Source: a virus
Length of the DNA stretch: 30,881 nucleotides
Virus record (IMG/VR): IMGVR_UViG_3300006802_000333
Span: 1 to 30,881 of that record
Direction: 5' to 3' (one strand)
Position numbers and translations under genes: made by a program. Position 1 is the first letter of the stretch. Each line of letters begins with the position of its first letter. Positions 12,501 to 21,545 of this stretch are shown here, in pieces. The notes below the pieces were generated by a model. That model was not told the DNA's origin, searched no databases, and saw nothing but the letters and a program-made list of their open reading frames with translations.

Positions 12501-15121
12501 TAAGTTTGTTCCAGGCTAGATATTTTGTGCGCAGTGTTTGATAAGTTAATAGCACTAATGTTACTGCCTTGGTGTGTTCTTATACAACTTGTGGTATCAC
12601 TGAGTGCTAACAAATTATCCAGGAATGGACTTACGTTACTGCTATCTGGCATCAAGCTAAATGTGCCATCCAACACCATCTCTGTGGTATTAGCTCTCAC
12701 AGTCCAGGTATCTGTTATAACATTGCCAGGGAAGTTTGTGGTTGACCTAAACGCATCTGTCATGATTGACTTGCTTTGGTCTGCGGTCATGTTGTTCCAA
12801 CCAAATATCAAATTGGCTGGCAAGTCATCTGGCAATCTACCACAAGCACTAAACGCACCTTGTGCCAAACCTTCACACACATCAAACAAACCATCCCAGT
12901 CATTGTTGTTGCCCAACATCACAATGTTTGCCATGTTGTTATACAAATTGCTAAGGGTCACAGTGTTAAAGGTCATGTGATTGTTGATGTCAGATGTTAT
13001 GTCACTGGTTGTGATGTTCACATCACTGTTTGCTTCATGGTCAATATATTCCCATGAATTTGTATCATGTGTGACATTAACAGCATACTGGTTTATACGC
13101 AGGTCTCTGAATCCCAATGCTTGTGTGGTGCCATAAATCACCACAGGTATGTCTGAATTAATTGCTGTCAACTTAGGCGCACTACCTTCACTGCCTAAAA
13201 TAGTAGTGACATAGGTTTTGTTATTCTTAAACACTCTGATGTTAGTATCGCCTTGTGTGGTCAATCTTAACTGACTGCCAGTTTGTAAATCTAACACAAA
13301 ATAGTAGGGACTATGTGGCCTAACAGTTGCTCCCCACCAGGGCTTCTCAAATTCTGTCCAATCACTAGTAGTGTTAAGGTCAAAGTTACTGGGTTTGCTA
13401 GGTATACCACTAACATCCCATGTGCTGATGTTTTGATCGAATATGCTAGCATCTCTGAACATGCCAATCATGTTTGTTACATCACTAACATCCCACTGAG
13501 ACATGGGTGAGTTATAAACACTAGCACCTCTGAACATTTCCTGCATGTTTGTGACATTTCTGGTGTCCCACATACTAATGTCCTGGTTAAACACACTACA
13601 ATTGCTAAACATACCATCCATGGCTGTTACATTTTGTGTATTCCAATTGTTCAAGGGTGCGTTAAAATTACTACAGCCAGCAAATGTGTTACTAAACGTT
13701 GTGGCATTGTCTGTTGCCCAGGTGTTTACAATGTTAGCACTGTCAGTAAAATCAGTGGCGTTCATGAATGTCTCATAAAAACTACCCAAGTCCTGGAATG
13801 GAGGCAATTCAAAGTCGCCTGTGACATCTTTAAACAATCTGTAACCCACAGCACTACCCACAAACACATCATCAAAGCTAGAAATATAGGTCATGCCAAT
13901 GGTGTTAGCAAACTGTGGATTGTATAAGATTCCTGCCACAGGATCATTCCATGCTGGCCAGCCATTGGTAGCCAACCAAGCATCTATGGTGGGATTGCTA
14001 ACAAATCCTTCGCCTGGGCCCAACACAGTGTATCTGCCAGTTTGGTTAATAGTAGTAGAGCTACGTCCTGCGCCAGTGTGTTCCAGATAATAAGGCATGC
14101 CATCGGGCGCCATGATCCAACAATCTGTGCTATCACCATAACTTACTTCCAGAGTGTCTGTTACATCTATGAACACTGTGTTTTCGTAATCCTGGTTGGG
14201 ATCTAACGCACAACTACCTGGTTGTAACTCCATGACAATCTCTTGCGTAGTGATTGGAACGTTTGTGGGTATTTCATACCAGGGTGGTGAGCTTGTGCCT
14301 GGAGGAAATTCAGTGTTAGGTTTGTTGTAAAGATGAACTATGGGTGACTTACACAACAATTCATCTGTGCCTTCAGCATACACATACAAGGCCATTTCTC
14401 TGTCAATAGCAGTATGACTAAAACGCATTTGCCAACGGCTTCTCACAACAAATCTACATTTGTCATTGGCACTCTTTAAATTTTTAGGTATATAATTGAC
14501 CTGGACATTAGTGTTGTCTGAATATTCACCTATGGTCTCCCAATCATATGTATTAATGACATCACCATTGGGCAATATAGTGCTACTAATTAGATCAGTA
14601 TAGGTTTTTACTCTCACAGGCTTGATGCCACTGTCAACAAAATAATTGCTGTCATAGGTTTCTTCTATCCATACCATGCCATAGTAAGGATTGTCAGGCT
14701 CTGTTTGTCCTATCTCAAAATGACTGTCACCTGGTTGTTTAAATTCGTTCACAGGGAACCAAGTAGTTTGCGCAACAAACTGACTGCCTATGTTGCCCTT
14801 TAAGATACAATACACATTGGCAACACCCTGGTCTGTGAGATATGTTTTGTCAATGTCCACACTAAACCATAATGTATTTTCATGGTTAACAATGCCTTCC
14901 ATGTTGTTTGTGGGTTGTAACAGTGGATTATTCTCAGTGCTAGATCTGATACTTTGTCCGCTATGCCAGGTGCCATGCCTAACCAACGATTTTTCTGCTA
15001 GCCCACTATCTCTGGCACTCAATTTAGTCGCATTGGTAACACTACAACTAGCATACTTTCCTGGTGCTAATTCAGTAGGACAATTTGATCCTTCAGGTGT
15101 ATAATCAATATATCTGGCCAT
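9539..15121 (-). CDS. Giant tail protein with BspA-like (DUF285) repeats, 1860 aa
   Basis: At 5.6 kb this is the largest gene. Residues 1-440 are a tail-attachment or globular region. Residues about 447-585 hold clear BspA-like (DUF285) repeats with the pattern 'MF..CS.FNQDIS.WDTRNVTNM..MFRGAS', four units in a row. More degenerate copies are scattered on to about 1480 (for example WWFAGCSNFAADISDW, MVDTFRGSG, MFSGATNFTQDLSGY). The C-terminal 350 residues look like an Ig- or beta-type end. DUF285 repeats form a leucine-rich-repeat-like solenoid best known from surface proteins of bacteria and protists that bind host molecules. A phage tail using one would be a receptor-binding protein. It is rich in Asn, Thr, Tyr and Trp, with few Lys. 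GAGGG lies eight bases before the start. Confidence 0.85.
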   Translation of the reverse strand: MARYIDYTPEGSNCPTELAPGKYASCSVTNATKLSARDSGLAEKSLVRHGTWHSGQSIRSSTENNPLLQPTNNMEGIVNHENTLWFSVDIDKTYLTDQGVANVYCILKGNIGSQFVAQTTWFPVNEFKQPGDSHFEIGQTEPDNPYYGMVWIEETYDSNYFVDSGIKPVRVKTYTDLISSTILPNGDVINTYDWETIGEYSDNTNVQVNYIPKNLKSANDKCRFVVRSRWQMRFSHTAIDREMALYVYAEGTDELLCKSPIVHLYNKPNTEFPPGTSSPPWYEIPTNVPITTQEIVMELQPGSCALDPNQDYENTVFIDVTDTLEVSYGDSTDCWIMAPDGMPYYLEHTGAGRSSTTINQTGRYTVLGPGEGFVSNPTIDAWLATNGWPAWNDPVAGILYNPQFANTIGMTYISSFDDVFVGSAVGYRLFKDVTGDFELPPFQDLGSFYETFMNATDFTDSANIVNTWATDNATTFSNTFAGCSNFNAPLNNWNTQNVTAMDGMFSNCSVFNQDISMWDTRNVTNMQEMFRGASVYNSPMSQWDVSDVTNMIGMFRDASIFDQNISTWDVSGIPSKPSNFDLNTTSDWTEFEKPWWGATVRPHSPYYFVLDLQTGSQLRLTTQGDTNIRVFKNNKTYVTTILGSEGSAPKLTAINSDIPVVIYGTTQALGFRDLRINQYAVNVTHDTNSWEYIDHEANSDVNITTSDITSDINNHMTFNTVTLSNLYNNMANIVMLGNNNDWDGLFDVCEGLAQGAFSACGRLPDDLPANLIFGWNNMTADQSKSIMTDAFRSTTNFPGNVITDTWTVRANTTEMVLDGTFSLMPDSSNVSPFLDNLLALSDTTSCIRTHQGSNISAINLSNTAHKISSLEQTYRYAGLSDTSSSTQLTHCDQSENTNFSQAFMFSSGSNTFVSSYNQPMYQANTDCSYEFAYTTNVPTNITNWDFTNSSNISCMFYKSQFPTNFSNVDLSSYDTSVDTRPRTTDYNFSYYNADTTHNENRPYAKCHHVFTGCAGTPTTMSNWTLPQPKPTYIKGVYTYRDVLMPWWFAGCSNFAADISDWTTTAAPTSDPVSSVRLGTFALCSNFNSNIDWYYPDPVYYDLASLPDNLDLMSEFNLSVDNWDRTLYQHNPEKKRLDLALYGRLSYHHVWWRTFWEADSYNNGGSSVPTIMATDMVDTFRGSGINSDITIRKPVWGKGFYQGVFQDTTAWTSGKTIDFECQNRVDHALENVYYHSIFAQRMFKDTNFNGTLGSGWKWFWFNVSNSNGCNYQATGLDKDWSGWANITVRADLVAREAANTLPAVQTGSATDSYGVKPVYYDTALKSTDLGYNRAPVGNLTDTSARIRAQSDPTEPEYVNYQSSTGLTDLAWAPTGAIRIITDYCPRPNWHNFTQDGRPKDTSNYNWQLRSATAAYYSMWGNQSYQRGRCRVELDNLAEMFSGATNFTQDLSGYRTRWTPPSGAFTEDQNMNWSYDAWFGSGQAKPYASFNRRNEINAYITNSADGRFLISPNQDIISSYALAGLETYCDFRHNVADFPPNYLESRSDYIPSLYPYYYSNVVGFKISEYEIQLVSNYYNPPVTGANYTCGTQNSPTYEIFRVVPGAEMLFTEGSSPIPGTTVNYTAVAGPGRIYQSQTDPNRWLVKHDNFWFDWGIIENPSSDPTSVSAGTVITATKWYDITQSFRTSNFSGDQNLIYSWVPYAWTPGYEAANIYFPEYADYLLENGHAYNSFGDSNGTIDFGTPTKFSDPPKSDMDVLYQDTYALGVNTAWNPIEPASQTSLWHGYKHTPENFATGATGFTSSKWPTWMVGYTESPQGVSDINTHFTSARPVGDSRYITNYPWSQEPYGWPTNAIYTGGTY
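13367..13783 (-). repeat. Core block of BspA-like (DUF285) protein repeats
   Basis: This is the coding stretch for residues 447-585 of the 1860-aa protein. Units of about 24 residues recur with conserved F-N-x-x-(I/L)-S/N-x-W-(D/N)-(T/V) and V-T-N/A-M-x-x-M-F. Copies are diverged at DNA level, so this is an old protein repeat, not a recent tandem duplication. Confidence 0.85.
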
Positions 15122-17968
15122 TTATTCTACCCTCATGCGGCTGTTATTTCTAATCTGGTATTTAAGGTTAGTAAGTTCACAAGTTCCTGACTGTGACGGC
15201 AATGTGGGATGATCCCAAGTTAAGTTAGCACGATAACGCAAACGCATGTTACACTTGCCAGGGAACAGACCTAGGTCGTCCCAGATATCCAATGCCACAT
15301 GTTCAGCAAAATTTTGATCTGTATCTGTGGGAATATCTATGCCTTGCCAACGTTTCATTACATTAAACAATCTGGTTTGTTTTACAAACCTGTCTGGATA
15401 ACTTTCTGTGCTACCTGTGGGAAAACTTACTCTATTGGTATCGTATTCTATCTCACACTCACATCTGACTTCCACATAGCTATCAGAGCTAAGTGTATAA
15501 TCTGCGCCAGGGCTTGCTACATTAGCAGTGCCCAACACACCCAAGTAATAATTATCTGATGCTAACTGCGCAACGTCATACAGATATTGTGTAGTGGCAC
15601 CTGCTGTGCTAGTAACAGTGGTATTTGCTACACTTTGTTCTATGTAGGTGTCACCTGTGCCACTAACAGTAACCATGGCATTGCCTGTTATGTCCCAGGT
15701 ATCCATGGGATGTGAAATTGTAAACACATTGGTTTCGTTGTTGGGATAGCTCTGGCTATAAAAATAGTTGATGTCAAAACTATAATTGCTAGGCTGTGAT
15801 GTTGTGCCACTCTGACCAAGTTTGCTGGTCTTTAACACAAAATATCTGGTGTTGCCAGTGTAGTCAGGATCACCATCCAAGGGCGATGTAAATGTATATA
15901 CATGTCCACCATAACTGGGCGACCAATAGTCATTGCCAACTCTGGCAACAACCTTCATGAAGTCCATGGCTTCACCTGTGCCTTCCACAGCAAACGCAAT
16001 AAATTCTTCTCCTGCCGCAAAACTAGGATAACCATAGTTTATGGGCATGTTTAATTTTGGTTGATTAAGGCTTGCTGTTATGCTACTGGGTGTAACATCT
16101 GTGTTAGCATTAGTAGCATAGTTGTAATCATAGATGTCAATGGTGCCTGCCGCCGCATTGTCAAACACAATAGCTTGAACAACACGAATATAAATTGGTG
16201 CTGTAATAAATATGTTGGTATCAGTGCCTTCATATGGGTCATCACTGTAACTTTGTGGCTGGAATGGCTTGTCACTGTATTTTTTACACTGATAACTGTA
16301 AAATAATGCGCCATCTGAGCCGATTTGCTCTGTGATCTTGATAATTCTGGCTACTTGTGTGTCCAATCCTTGTGCTTCATCAGTGATTGTTACATAATCA
16401 CCTACTTTGGTGTCACGAGTAGAGTAATCTGCGTCAAATTCTATCACAGTATCTTCACGATTCTCATACAAACTTATGTTTGCCATGACCTGTGCTCTGG
16501 CACGGCCATTGATCATGGGAAAATTATAGGTTGCACCATTCTCTGGCTCATTGGCTTGCCTGTCACCAGCACTGACTTCCATTCTGACACTGTTTGTTTC
16601 TGACAACAACCTGCGATCTGGATAGTTTACTTGCGCATAGGTAGGCAAACTAAAGAAGTCACCTGATGTAATGTTTATCCTGCCCATGATGTTGTCTGAT
16701 GTAAACTTAAATAAATTTTCTATGTCTGAAAACCTTTGTCCACGTTGTTTGATAATCCTAAACAATTGTTCTTCATGGTCCCAGTGTAGTTGTGCTAGGC
16801 CTGCTTGTGTGATGCGTTTTATGTTATCGCCCACTGGCAAACTACTGTTAATGGCATTGTTAATGGCCATCCAACGTGCTGTTGTTAGTGTGCCCGATGA
16901 ATTGTCTGGATCCTGATATTTCCAATCACCAGGATTGCCTCCATATGCTGTGCCATTAAACACATCTAAATCACAGTTGCTACGCCACTCACTAAAACTG
17001 TTGGTGTCAATAAAAGTATTTGCTATGCCCAGACCGTATCTGGTGTCAGTCAAATATTCTTCCAACACCAAAGCAGGATTGTTTTTGCGTTCACGAGTAT
17101 ACAAGTTTTCTGGTGGCAAATAGTTGGAAAAATTATCCAATCCAAAACGCCATTCACCCAGACCAGAGATATCTAGATCTGGATCACTAGTTACTTCCAC
17201 ACACGCAAACACCATGCCTTGTAAACTGGTGTTGGCAGGTATTGTGGCAAACTGATCTGCGTTTTGTGAGTTGCCAGGAAATACTTGGTTGCTACCATCT
17301 GTGTGGCCCACATACACAGCAACTCTGAAGTTATTGTTGATAGGTTCATAGGCACTGGTATTGCTACGATATATTTCAGGATCTGCTAGGCCAGTCACAA
17401 CACCATTGCTACCAAACAAACAAAGTTGGCCATTATAATAAATGGCAGGATCATAACTGCCATACCAACAGTCATTGTCTGCGGTGGGTGTTAACTCTGT
17501 GGCAGTGATACAAAAGCCAGGCTCTACTGTGCCCACAATCACACCAAATTGGTCTTCAAAGAATCTGGTGTCCTTGAGTGAGTTCAATACACTTGCGCTG
17601 TTTGTGTTTACAGTGCTCCACACTTCATCGATGTGAGTATGACTAAGCGCAATGATATCACTGTGGATGGCATTGCCATCGGGCGCAGTGCCCACACGAG
17701 TTTTGTCAATAACCACACCACCTGTTACGCATCTGCCAACCACTCTGGGCAACCTGTTTAAAGTGTTGGGCTCAATTTGTTTTAGATCTTCCTGTCCTGA
17801 TATTTCACCTTCCCCAGCACCAGTAATGGTAAAAATATTGGCAGGTGTTGCGCCACGTCCAGTAGTAATGATACTCTGGTTAGTTCTGTTTATGCTGTCA
17901 CGATTTTCTACACTTACTCGTTGTGCGTTTGACTGCGCACTACGAAAAACATCAAACAAACTGGCCAT
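15122..17968 (-). CDS. Tail-tip / central hub protein, J-like, 948 aa
   Basis: The position, after tape measure and two smaller tip proteins and before the fibre genes, is that of the lambda J class. Internal evidence is the phrase NPALVLEEYLTDTRYGLGI followed by DTNSFSEW (about residue 290-325), which is typical of tip-attachment proteins, then a beta-rich region with IGDYVTITDEAQGL-type hub motifs at about 525. The N-terminus is Gly/Thr-rich and the C-terminal half is a chain of beta domains. The ATG overlaps the stop of the 180-aa gene (TAATG), with GGAGGT upstream. It should seed tail assembly and contact the cell envelope. Confidence 0.75.
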   Translation of the reverse strand: MASLFDVFRSAQSNAQRVSVENRDSINRTNQSIITTGRGATPANIFTITGAGEGEISGQEDLKQIEPNTLNRLPRVVGRCVTGGVVIDKTRVGTAPDGNAIHSDIIALSHTHIDEVWSTVNTNSASVLNSLKDTRFFEDQFGVIVGTVEPGFCITATELTPTADNDCWYGSYDPAIYYNGQLCLFGSNGVVTGLADPEIYRSNTSAYEPINNNFRVAVYVGHTDGSNQVFPGNSQNADQFATIPANTSLQGMVFACVEVTSDPDLDISGLGEWRFGLDNFSNYLPPENLYTRERKNNPALVLEEYLTDTRYGLGIANTFIDTNSFSEWRSNCDLDVFNGTAYGGNPGDWKYQDPDNSSGTLTTARWMAINNAINSSLPVGDNIKRITQAGLAQLHWDHEEQLFRIIKQRGQRFSDIENLFKFTSDNIMGRINITSGDFFSLPTYAQVNYPDRRLLSETNSVRMEVSAGDRQANEPENGATYNFPMINGRARAQVMANISLYENREDTVIEFDADYSTRDTKVGDYVTITDEAQGLDTQVARIIKITEQIGSDGALFYSYQCKKYSDKPFQPQSYSDDPYEGTDTNIFITAPIYIRVVQAIVFDNAAAGTIDIYDYNYATNANTDVTPSSITASLNQPKLNMPINYGYPSFAAGEEFIAFAVEGTGEAMDFMKVVARVGNDYWSPSYGGHVYTFTSPLDGDPDYTGNTRYFVLKTSKLGQSGTTSQPSNYSFDINYFYSQSYPNNETNVFTISHPMDTWDITGNAMVTVSGTGDTYIEQSVANTTVTSTAGATTQYLYDVAQLASDNYYLGVLGTANVASPGADYTLSSDSYVEVRCECEIEYDTNRVSFPTGSTESYPDRFVKQTRLFNVMKRWQGIDIPTDTDQNFAEHVALDIWDDLGLFPGKCNMRLRYRANLTWDHPTLPSQSGTCELTNLKYQIRNNSRMRVE

Positions 17969-18510
17969 TATATACCTCCAAAACTACTGCTTACTTTGTC
18001 GAAGGCGCCATCCCCAGTAAAATATCTGCGGCGGTCTGCTCCGTTGGTTATCTCTCCTCTAAACTGTGCGTAATAAAAATCCTGTATGCTCTGAGCACTC
18101 ATTACCAAACTTAAGGTTGTTTGTCCTAGCAAACTTTCATATTCTTCCACAATAGCAAATGTGTTTATGATGCCTCTGAATGCTATCCATTGTTGTGCTA
18201 GGCTAGCATCACTAGTGGGTCCATCATCCACCAATCTGTGAACAATAACTTCGCCGCCTCTGATGGGAGAAGTTTGCGCAATCTGATTGTAGTTGGCATC
18301 ACGACTTATACCGCTAACACTGATAGTCATTTCTGTTTGCGATGTTGATACCTGTGACGTCACAGGTGATATACTTAACATACTGCCCAGGGCCATATAT
18401 TGATTACTGTTATAGGTCTCTGGTCTCCAACTATCACTCAGGTAATAAGTTGTGTCATCCAGAGTAAGATCCACTAACGTATGGTATGTTAAATTAGCAA
18501 CATTTGGCAT
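17968..18510 (-). CDS. Tail-tip associated protein, 180 aa
   Basis: Between the 224-aa protein and the J-like hub, this corresponds by position to lambda L/K-type or DUF2163/DUF1833-type tip proteins. The N-terminal half (YHTLVDLTLDDTTYYLSDSW, TISVSGI) is a beta-barrel-like stretch, compatible with a hub or adaptor fold. Both ends overlap neighbours by one base through TAATG, so expression is coupled. The family call is from context with weak sequence support. Confidence 0.6.
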   Translation of the reverse strand: MPNVANLTYHTLVDLTLDDTTYYLSDSWRPETYNSNQYMALGSMLSISPVTSQVSTSQTEMTISVSGISRDANYNQIAQTSPIRGGEVIVHRLVDDGPTSDASLAQQWIAFRGIINTFAIVEEYESLLGQTTLSLVMSAQSIQDFYYAQFRGEITNGADRRRYFTGDGAFDKVSSSFGGI

Positions 18511-19184
18511 TATTCAATAACCTCTTGTAACACATACACACTAGTGCTGTTAAACAATTGATCGCCCACAATGCTATGGTCAGGTTTGCTAACCATTTGA
18601 ACTCTGAATCTAACATTAGTGCCATAACTTATGCTTTGACCTATGAATGTAGCAGTGTTGGGATAATCATGGGGTATAAAGTTTCTGTGGACTAATACAC
18701 TGACATTACCTGAACTAACTGGCACTGGCACATCGTTCACCACAGTATAGGTATAGGGATAACCCTGAGTTTTGCCTGGCTGAATGAAGTCACCTTTTTT
18801 AAGCAAGTAACCACCTGAGCCACTACCACTGGTAACGTTAATTGTAATAGTATCTGAATAATTGTTTACATTTGTCAGAGTTGCTGTATTCATGATGTTA
18901 GCATAATCACCCTGATATTCAGTGATATAACTTAGGTTGGTATTGGTATCGCCAATATCTACATCTTCAGTATAACGTCTGTCCAGATAATCCAGGGTCT
19001 CTACCATGCCACGTGAGTTTGTGTAACGTTGTCCTGGATTATAGGTTACGTTAAAACGCCAGGGTCTGGAAAAGTTTACACTACTGCTAACCAATCTACC
19101 ACTGCGAGTAACTTGCTGACTGGTCATAGCAGGTCTGCTAATTGTTATGTTTGTGCTACCATCAATTATGTTTTGTATACTCAT
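18510..19184 (-). CDS. Distal tail (Dit-like) protein, 224 aa
   Basis: This is the first gene after the tape measure, the usual place of the distal tail protein. The sequence is beta-rich throughout, without coiled coil or membrane segment, and contains a Gly/Ser-rich loop (SGSGSGGYLLKKGD) and strands such as RFRVQMVSK. AAGGTG precedes the ATG. No decisive Dit motif can be read by eye; an alternative is another minor tail protein. Confidence 0.6.
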   Translation of the reverse strand: MSIQNIIDGSTNITISRPAMTSQQVTRSGRLVSSSVNFSRPWRFNVTYNPGQRYTNSRGMVETLDYLDRRYTEDVDIGDTNTNLSYITEYQGDYANIMNTATLTNVNNYSDTITINVTSGSGSGGYLLKKGDFIQPGKTQGYPYTYTVVNDVPVPVSSGNVSVLVHRNFIPHDYPNTATFIGQSISYGTNVRFRVQMVSKPDHSIVGDQLFNSTSVYVLQEVIE

Positions 19185-19193
19185 AGTTTCACC

Positions 19194-21266
19194 TTAAATT
19201 GGTTGTAATCTGGCGCCTGCTCTGGTAACATTGTAAATGAAGCCAGGATCTCTGGCAATCATGTCTCTGAAACTTTGTGCGTCAGTTGCGTTAATGTTGT
19301 AAACAACTTGTGTGCTACCTCCTGAGTTAGCACCTTCCATGATTTGTTGTGTTTCCAGTCTGCCAATAACTCTGGCAGGACCAGTAACAATCTCTGGGCC
19401 TTTCTCACCCACAATACCAAATTTGCCTTGTGGAATCATACCACCTGAGTCAAAGAATCCACTAAAGATATTGCTAATACCACCGCTAAGGAAGCCTAAC
19501 ACAGCCTCAAATATTTTTTGTGCCAACAAACGCTTGAGCTGTTTGATCATGTCGTCAATCAGGTCACTAAAACTACCTTTACCAGTCTCAACAAAGTCTA
19601 CAAATGCGGCTTTCATGCCATCCATGGCAGTTTTGTTTAGATCCTCCATGGTAGAGTTTATAGCTTCATACAAACTTATTTGTGTATCAGCATTTTCCTT
19701 GGCTTTGGCATCTTCAGCCTGCATGGCAGCCATGGCTGTTTCATGACGTTGTTTGACCAGGTTAATTTGTTCGTCAGTGAGTGCGTTTAATTCTTCTGTT
19801 AGCCTGTTACGCTCTTCATCTGTAACAAGCATGTCTGCGATAGCTTTAAGTGCGTCCTGGCGTTTGTATTCCAGGTCCATGAGCTGTTCTTTGAGTTCGG
19901 CTTCTTCTTCTGTGAGGCCAATAACTGCTTGTGCTATCTCTATTTCACGTTCAAGTGCTTCATTCTTTGCGGCTACATTTTCTACTATTTCTTCACCACG
20001 TTCCAGTGCTCGCTTGTGAATATCTTCCAGCATTTTATCGGATTCAGCCATGAGCTCATTGGTGCGCTCCATGGCTTCCTGCTTTTGCTCTTCGGTCATT
20101 ACTATGACTTCTGATACTCGCTGTGCTGTTACAACTATTTCTTCTAGCTGTTCTAGCTGTGCTGGATTTGCTTGTGTTTCCTGTAGACTTGTTGTTGCGG
20201 CTTCAACATTTTGAATTGCTATGACCTGATCATCATATAATTCGTTCATGGCCAACAATGCCGCACTGGCGCCAGCAATACCTGCGCCAACTTTGATCAA
20301 ACCAATACCAGTAACACCTTGTAAAATTGTTGCGGCTGTTGCGGCGGCTTTGACTGCGTTTGTGAATGTAACAATGGCATTTACCACAGCAATGATCTGT
20401 CCCACTGCGGCTGCCGCAAACGCACCTGCCATGGCGGCTACTAGTATGTCAAAGTTTTCTATGACTATTTTTAATGCGCCACCTAAAACTTCGCCAATTG
20501 TTCTGGCAACTTCGATTATTTGTTCTTTGTTTTGGGCAAATGCTTCTGTGACACCACTTAGTGCCTCCATGAATGCTTCGCCAAATGCTTCACCAACTGC
20601 TACTTGTATCTGGAACAAAGCATCTGAAAACATGCTGAGCTGTCCAGTCATGGTGTTTACAGCGTCAGCGTTGGCTTGTGTTACTTTCTCGAAACTAGCA
20701 GTAAAAAGTTCTTGTGTTTGTTCAGCAGTGTATTCAACACCTTCCTGGAATCCTAAAAATGCCTTTACACCTCTGTCTCTGAAAGTATCAGCACTGGCAA
20801 TACCTGCGCTAAGTGCTCGCTGAACGTTTGATGCGGCATCCTGGAAGCTCATGCCAAACGCATTGGCAATACCTGATGTAAATTCTATGGCATTGCCCAG
20901 GCCACCCATTTGCTCTTCTACCAGAGCTAAACTTGGCACACCAGCTTGTATGTCTGCCAAACTTACTGGTAATTTTGCGGCACTCTCAGTAACAATGTCC
21001 AAGGCCTGAGCGGCAAGTTCAGCATCACCATACAATGTTTTAAGTGTGATGCCAAGATCTTCTACGCTTCTTGCGGCGTTTACAGCACTAACAAGTCCAG
21101 CACTAGCACCAACTAAAGCAGTTAAGCCTGCGGCTACACCTGCGATGCTAGTCTTGGATTTTTCAGCACTACGGCCTACACTGTCAAGACCCTGATCAAC
21201 TTGTTTGATGCCACGATTAAAATTACTGGTATCTAGTTCTAATGCTACTGTAATCGACTTGGCCAT
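19194..21266 (-). CDS. Tape measure protein, 690 aa
   Basis: The N-terminal 250 residues (VALELDTSNFNRGIKQVDQGL, then an Ala/Gly-rich helical stretch) follow the usual start of siphophage tape measures. Hydrophobic helices lie at about 262-340, then long coiled coils rich in Glu, Gln and Lys (380-560). The C-terminus has the hallmark GGMIPQGKFGIVGEKGPEIVTGPARV. At about 0.15 nm per residue the length predicts a tail near 100 nm. AGGAG lies seven bases before the ATG, inside the end of the preceding gene. Confidence 0.9.
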   Translation of the reverse strand: MAKSITVALELDTSNFNRGIKQVDQGLDSVGRSAEKSKTSIAGVAAGLTALVGASAGLVSAVNAARSVEDLGITLKTLYGDAELAAQALDIVTESAAKLPVSLADIQAGVPSLALVEEQMGGLGNAIEFTSGIANAFGMSFQDAASNVQRALSAGIASADTFRDRGVKAFLGFQEGVEYTAEQTQELFTASFEKVTQANADAVNTMTGQLSMFSDALFQIQVAVGEAFGEAFMEALSGVTEAFAQNKEQIIEVARTIGEVLGGALKIVIENFDILVAAMAGAFAAAAVGQIIAVVNAIVTFTNAVKAAATAATILQGVTGIGLIKVGAGIAGASAALLAMNELYDDQVIAIQNVEAATTSLQETQANPAQLEQLEEIVVTAQRVSEVIVMTEEQKQEAMERTNELMAESDKMLEDIHKRALERGEEIVENVAAKNEALEREIEIAQAVIGLTEEEAELKEQLMDLEYKRQDALKAIADMLVTDEERNRLTEELNALTDEQINLVKQRHETAMAAMQAEDAKAKENADTQISLYEAINSTMEDLNKTAMDGMKAAFVDFVETGKGSFSDLIDDMIKQLKRLLAQKIFEAVLGFLSGGISNIFSGFFDSGGMIPQGKFGIVGEKGPEIVTGPARVIGRLETQQIMEGANSGGSTQVVYNINATDAQSFRDMIARDPGFIYNVTRAGARLQPI

Positions 21267-21545
21267 TTAAAATCTCCTTAGTTTTTCCGAGATCAATCTG
21301 TCCACATAATCTATGGTAGGATCGACCATGCCGTCAGGAGCTTGTCTGCTCCAACCATCATCCAATCTGCCAGCATAGGCATAATCAGCTTTGATGGTCT
21401 CTTTCCTTAATCTGGTATTACGTCTAGCATTGCCTGACCTCACAGGTGTTTCACCCACAAAGAATGTGTATGCCTTTTCTGGCACACCGTCAATGATCTT
21501 TTCTAAACCATTAATTAACTTCTTCTTGTCTTTGGTCATGCTCAT
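21267..21545 (-). CDS. Small gp10-like tail completion protein, 92 aa
   Basis: The middle reads TPVRSGNARRNTRL and ADYAYAGRLDDGWSRQAPDGM, a pattern shared by HK97 gp10-like minor structural proteins, which often sit near the connectors; here the gene is between the chaperones and the tape measure. It is basic and soluble. A second ATG two codons downstream (21539) is also possible. The stop touches the tape-measure ATG, and the start overlaps the end of the chaperone frame by 35 bases. Confidence 0.7.
   Translation of the reverse strand: MSMTKDKKKLINGLEKIIDGVPEKAYTFFVGETPVRSGNARRNTRLRKETIKADYAYAGRLDDGWSRQAPDGMVDPTIDYVDRLISEKLRRF

Noticed and set aside
12525-12980. 151-codon rightward frame inside the 1860-aa gene
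   Set aside because: Antisense shadow of a repeat-rich gene; no ribosome site or promoter, and composition follows the sense codons.
16078-16314. 78-codon leftward frame inside the J-like gene
   Set aside because: Alternative-frame shadow with no start signal; the J-like frame covers it fully.
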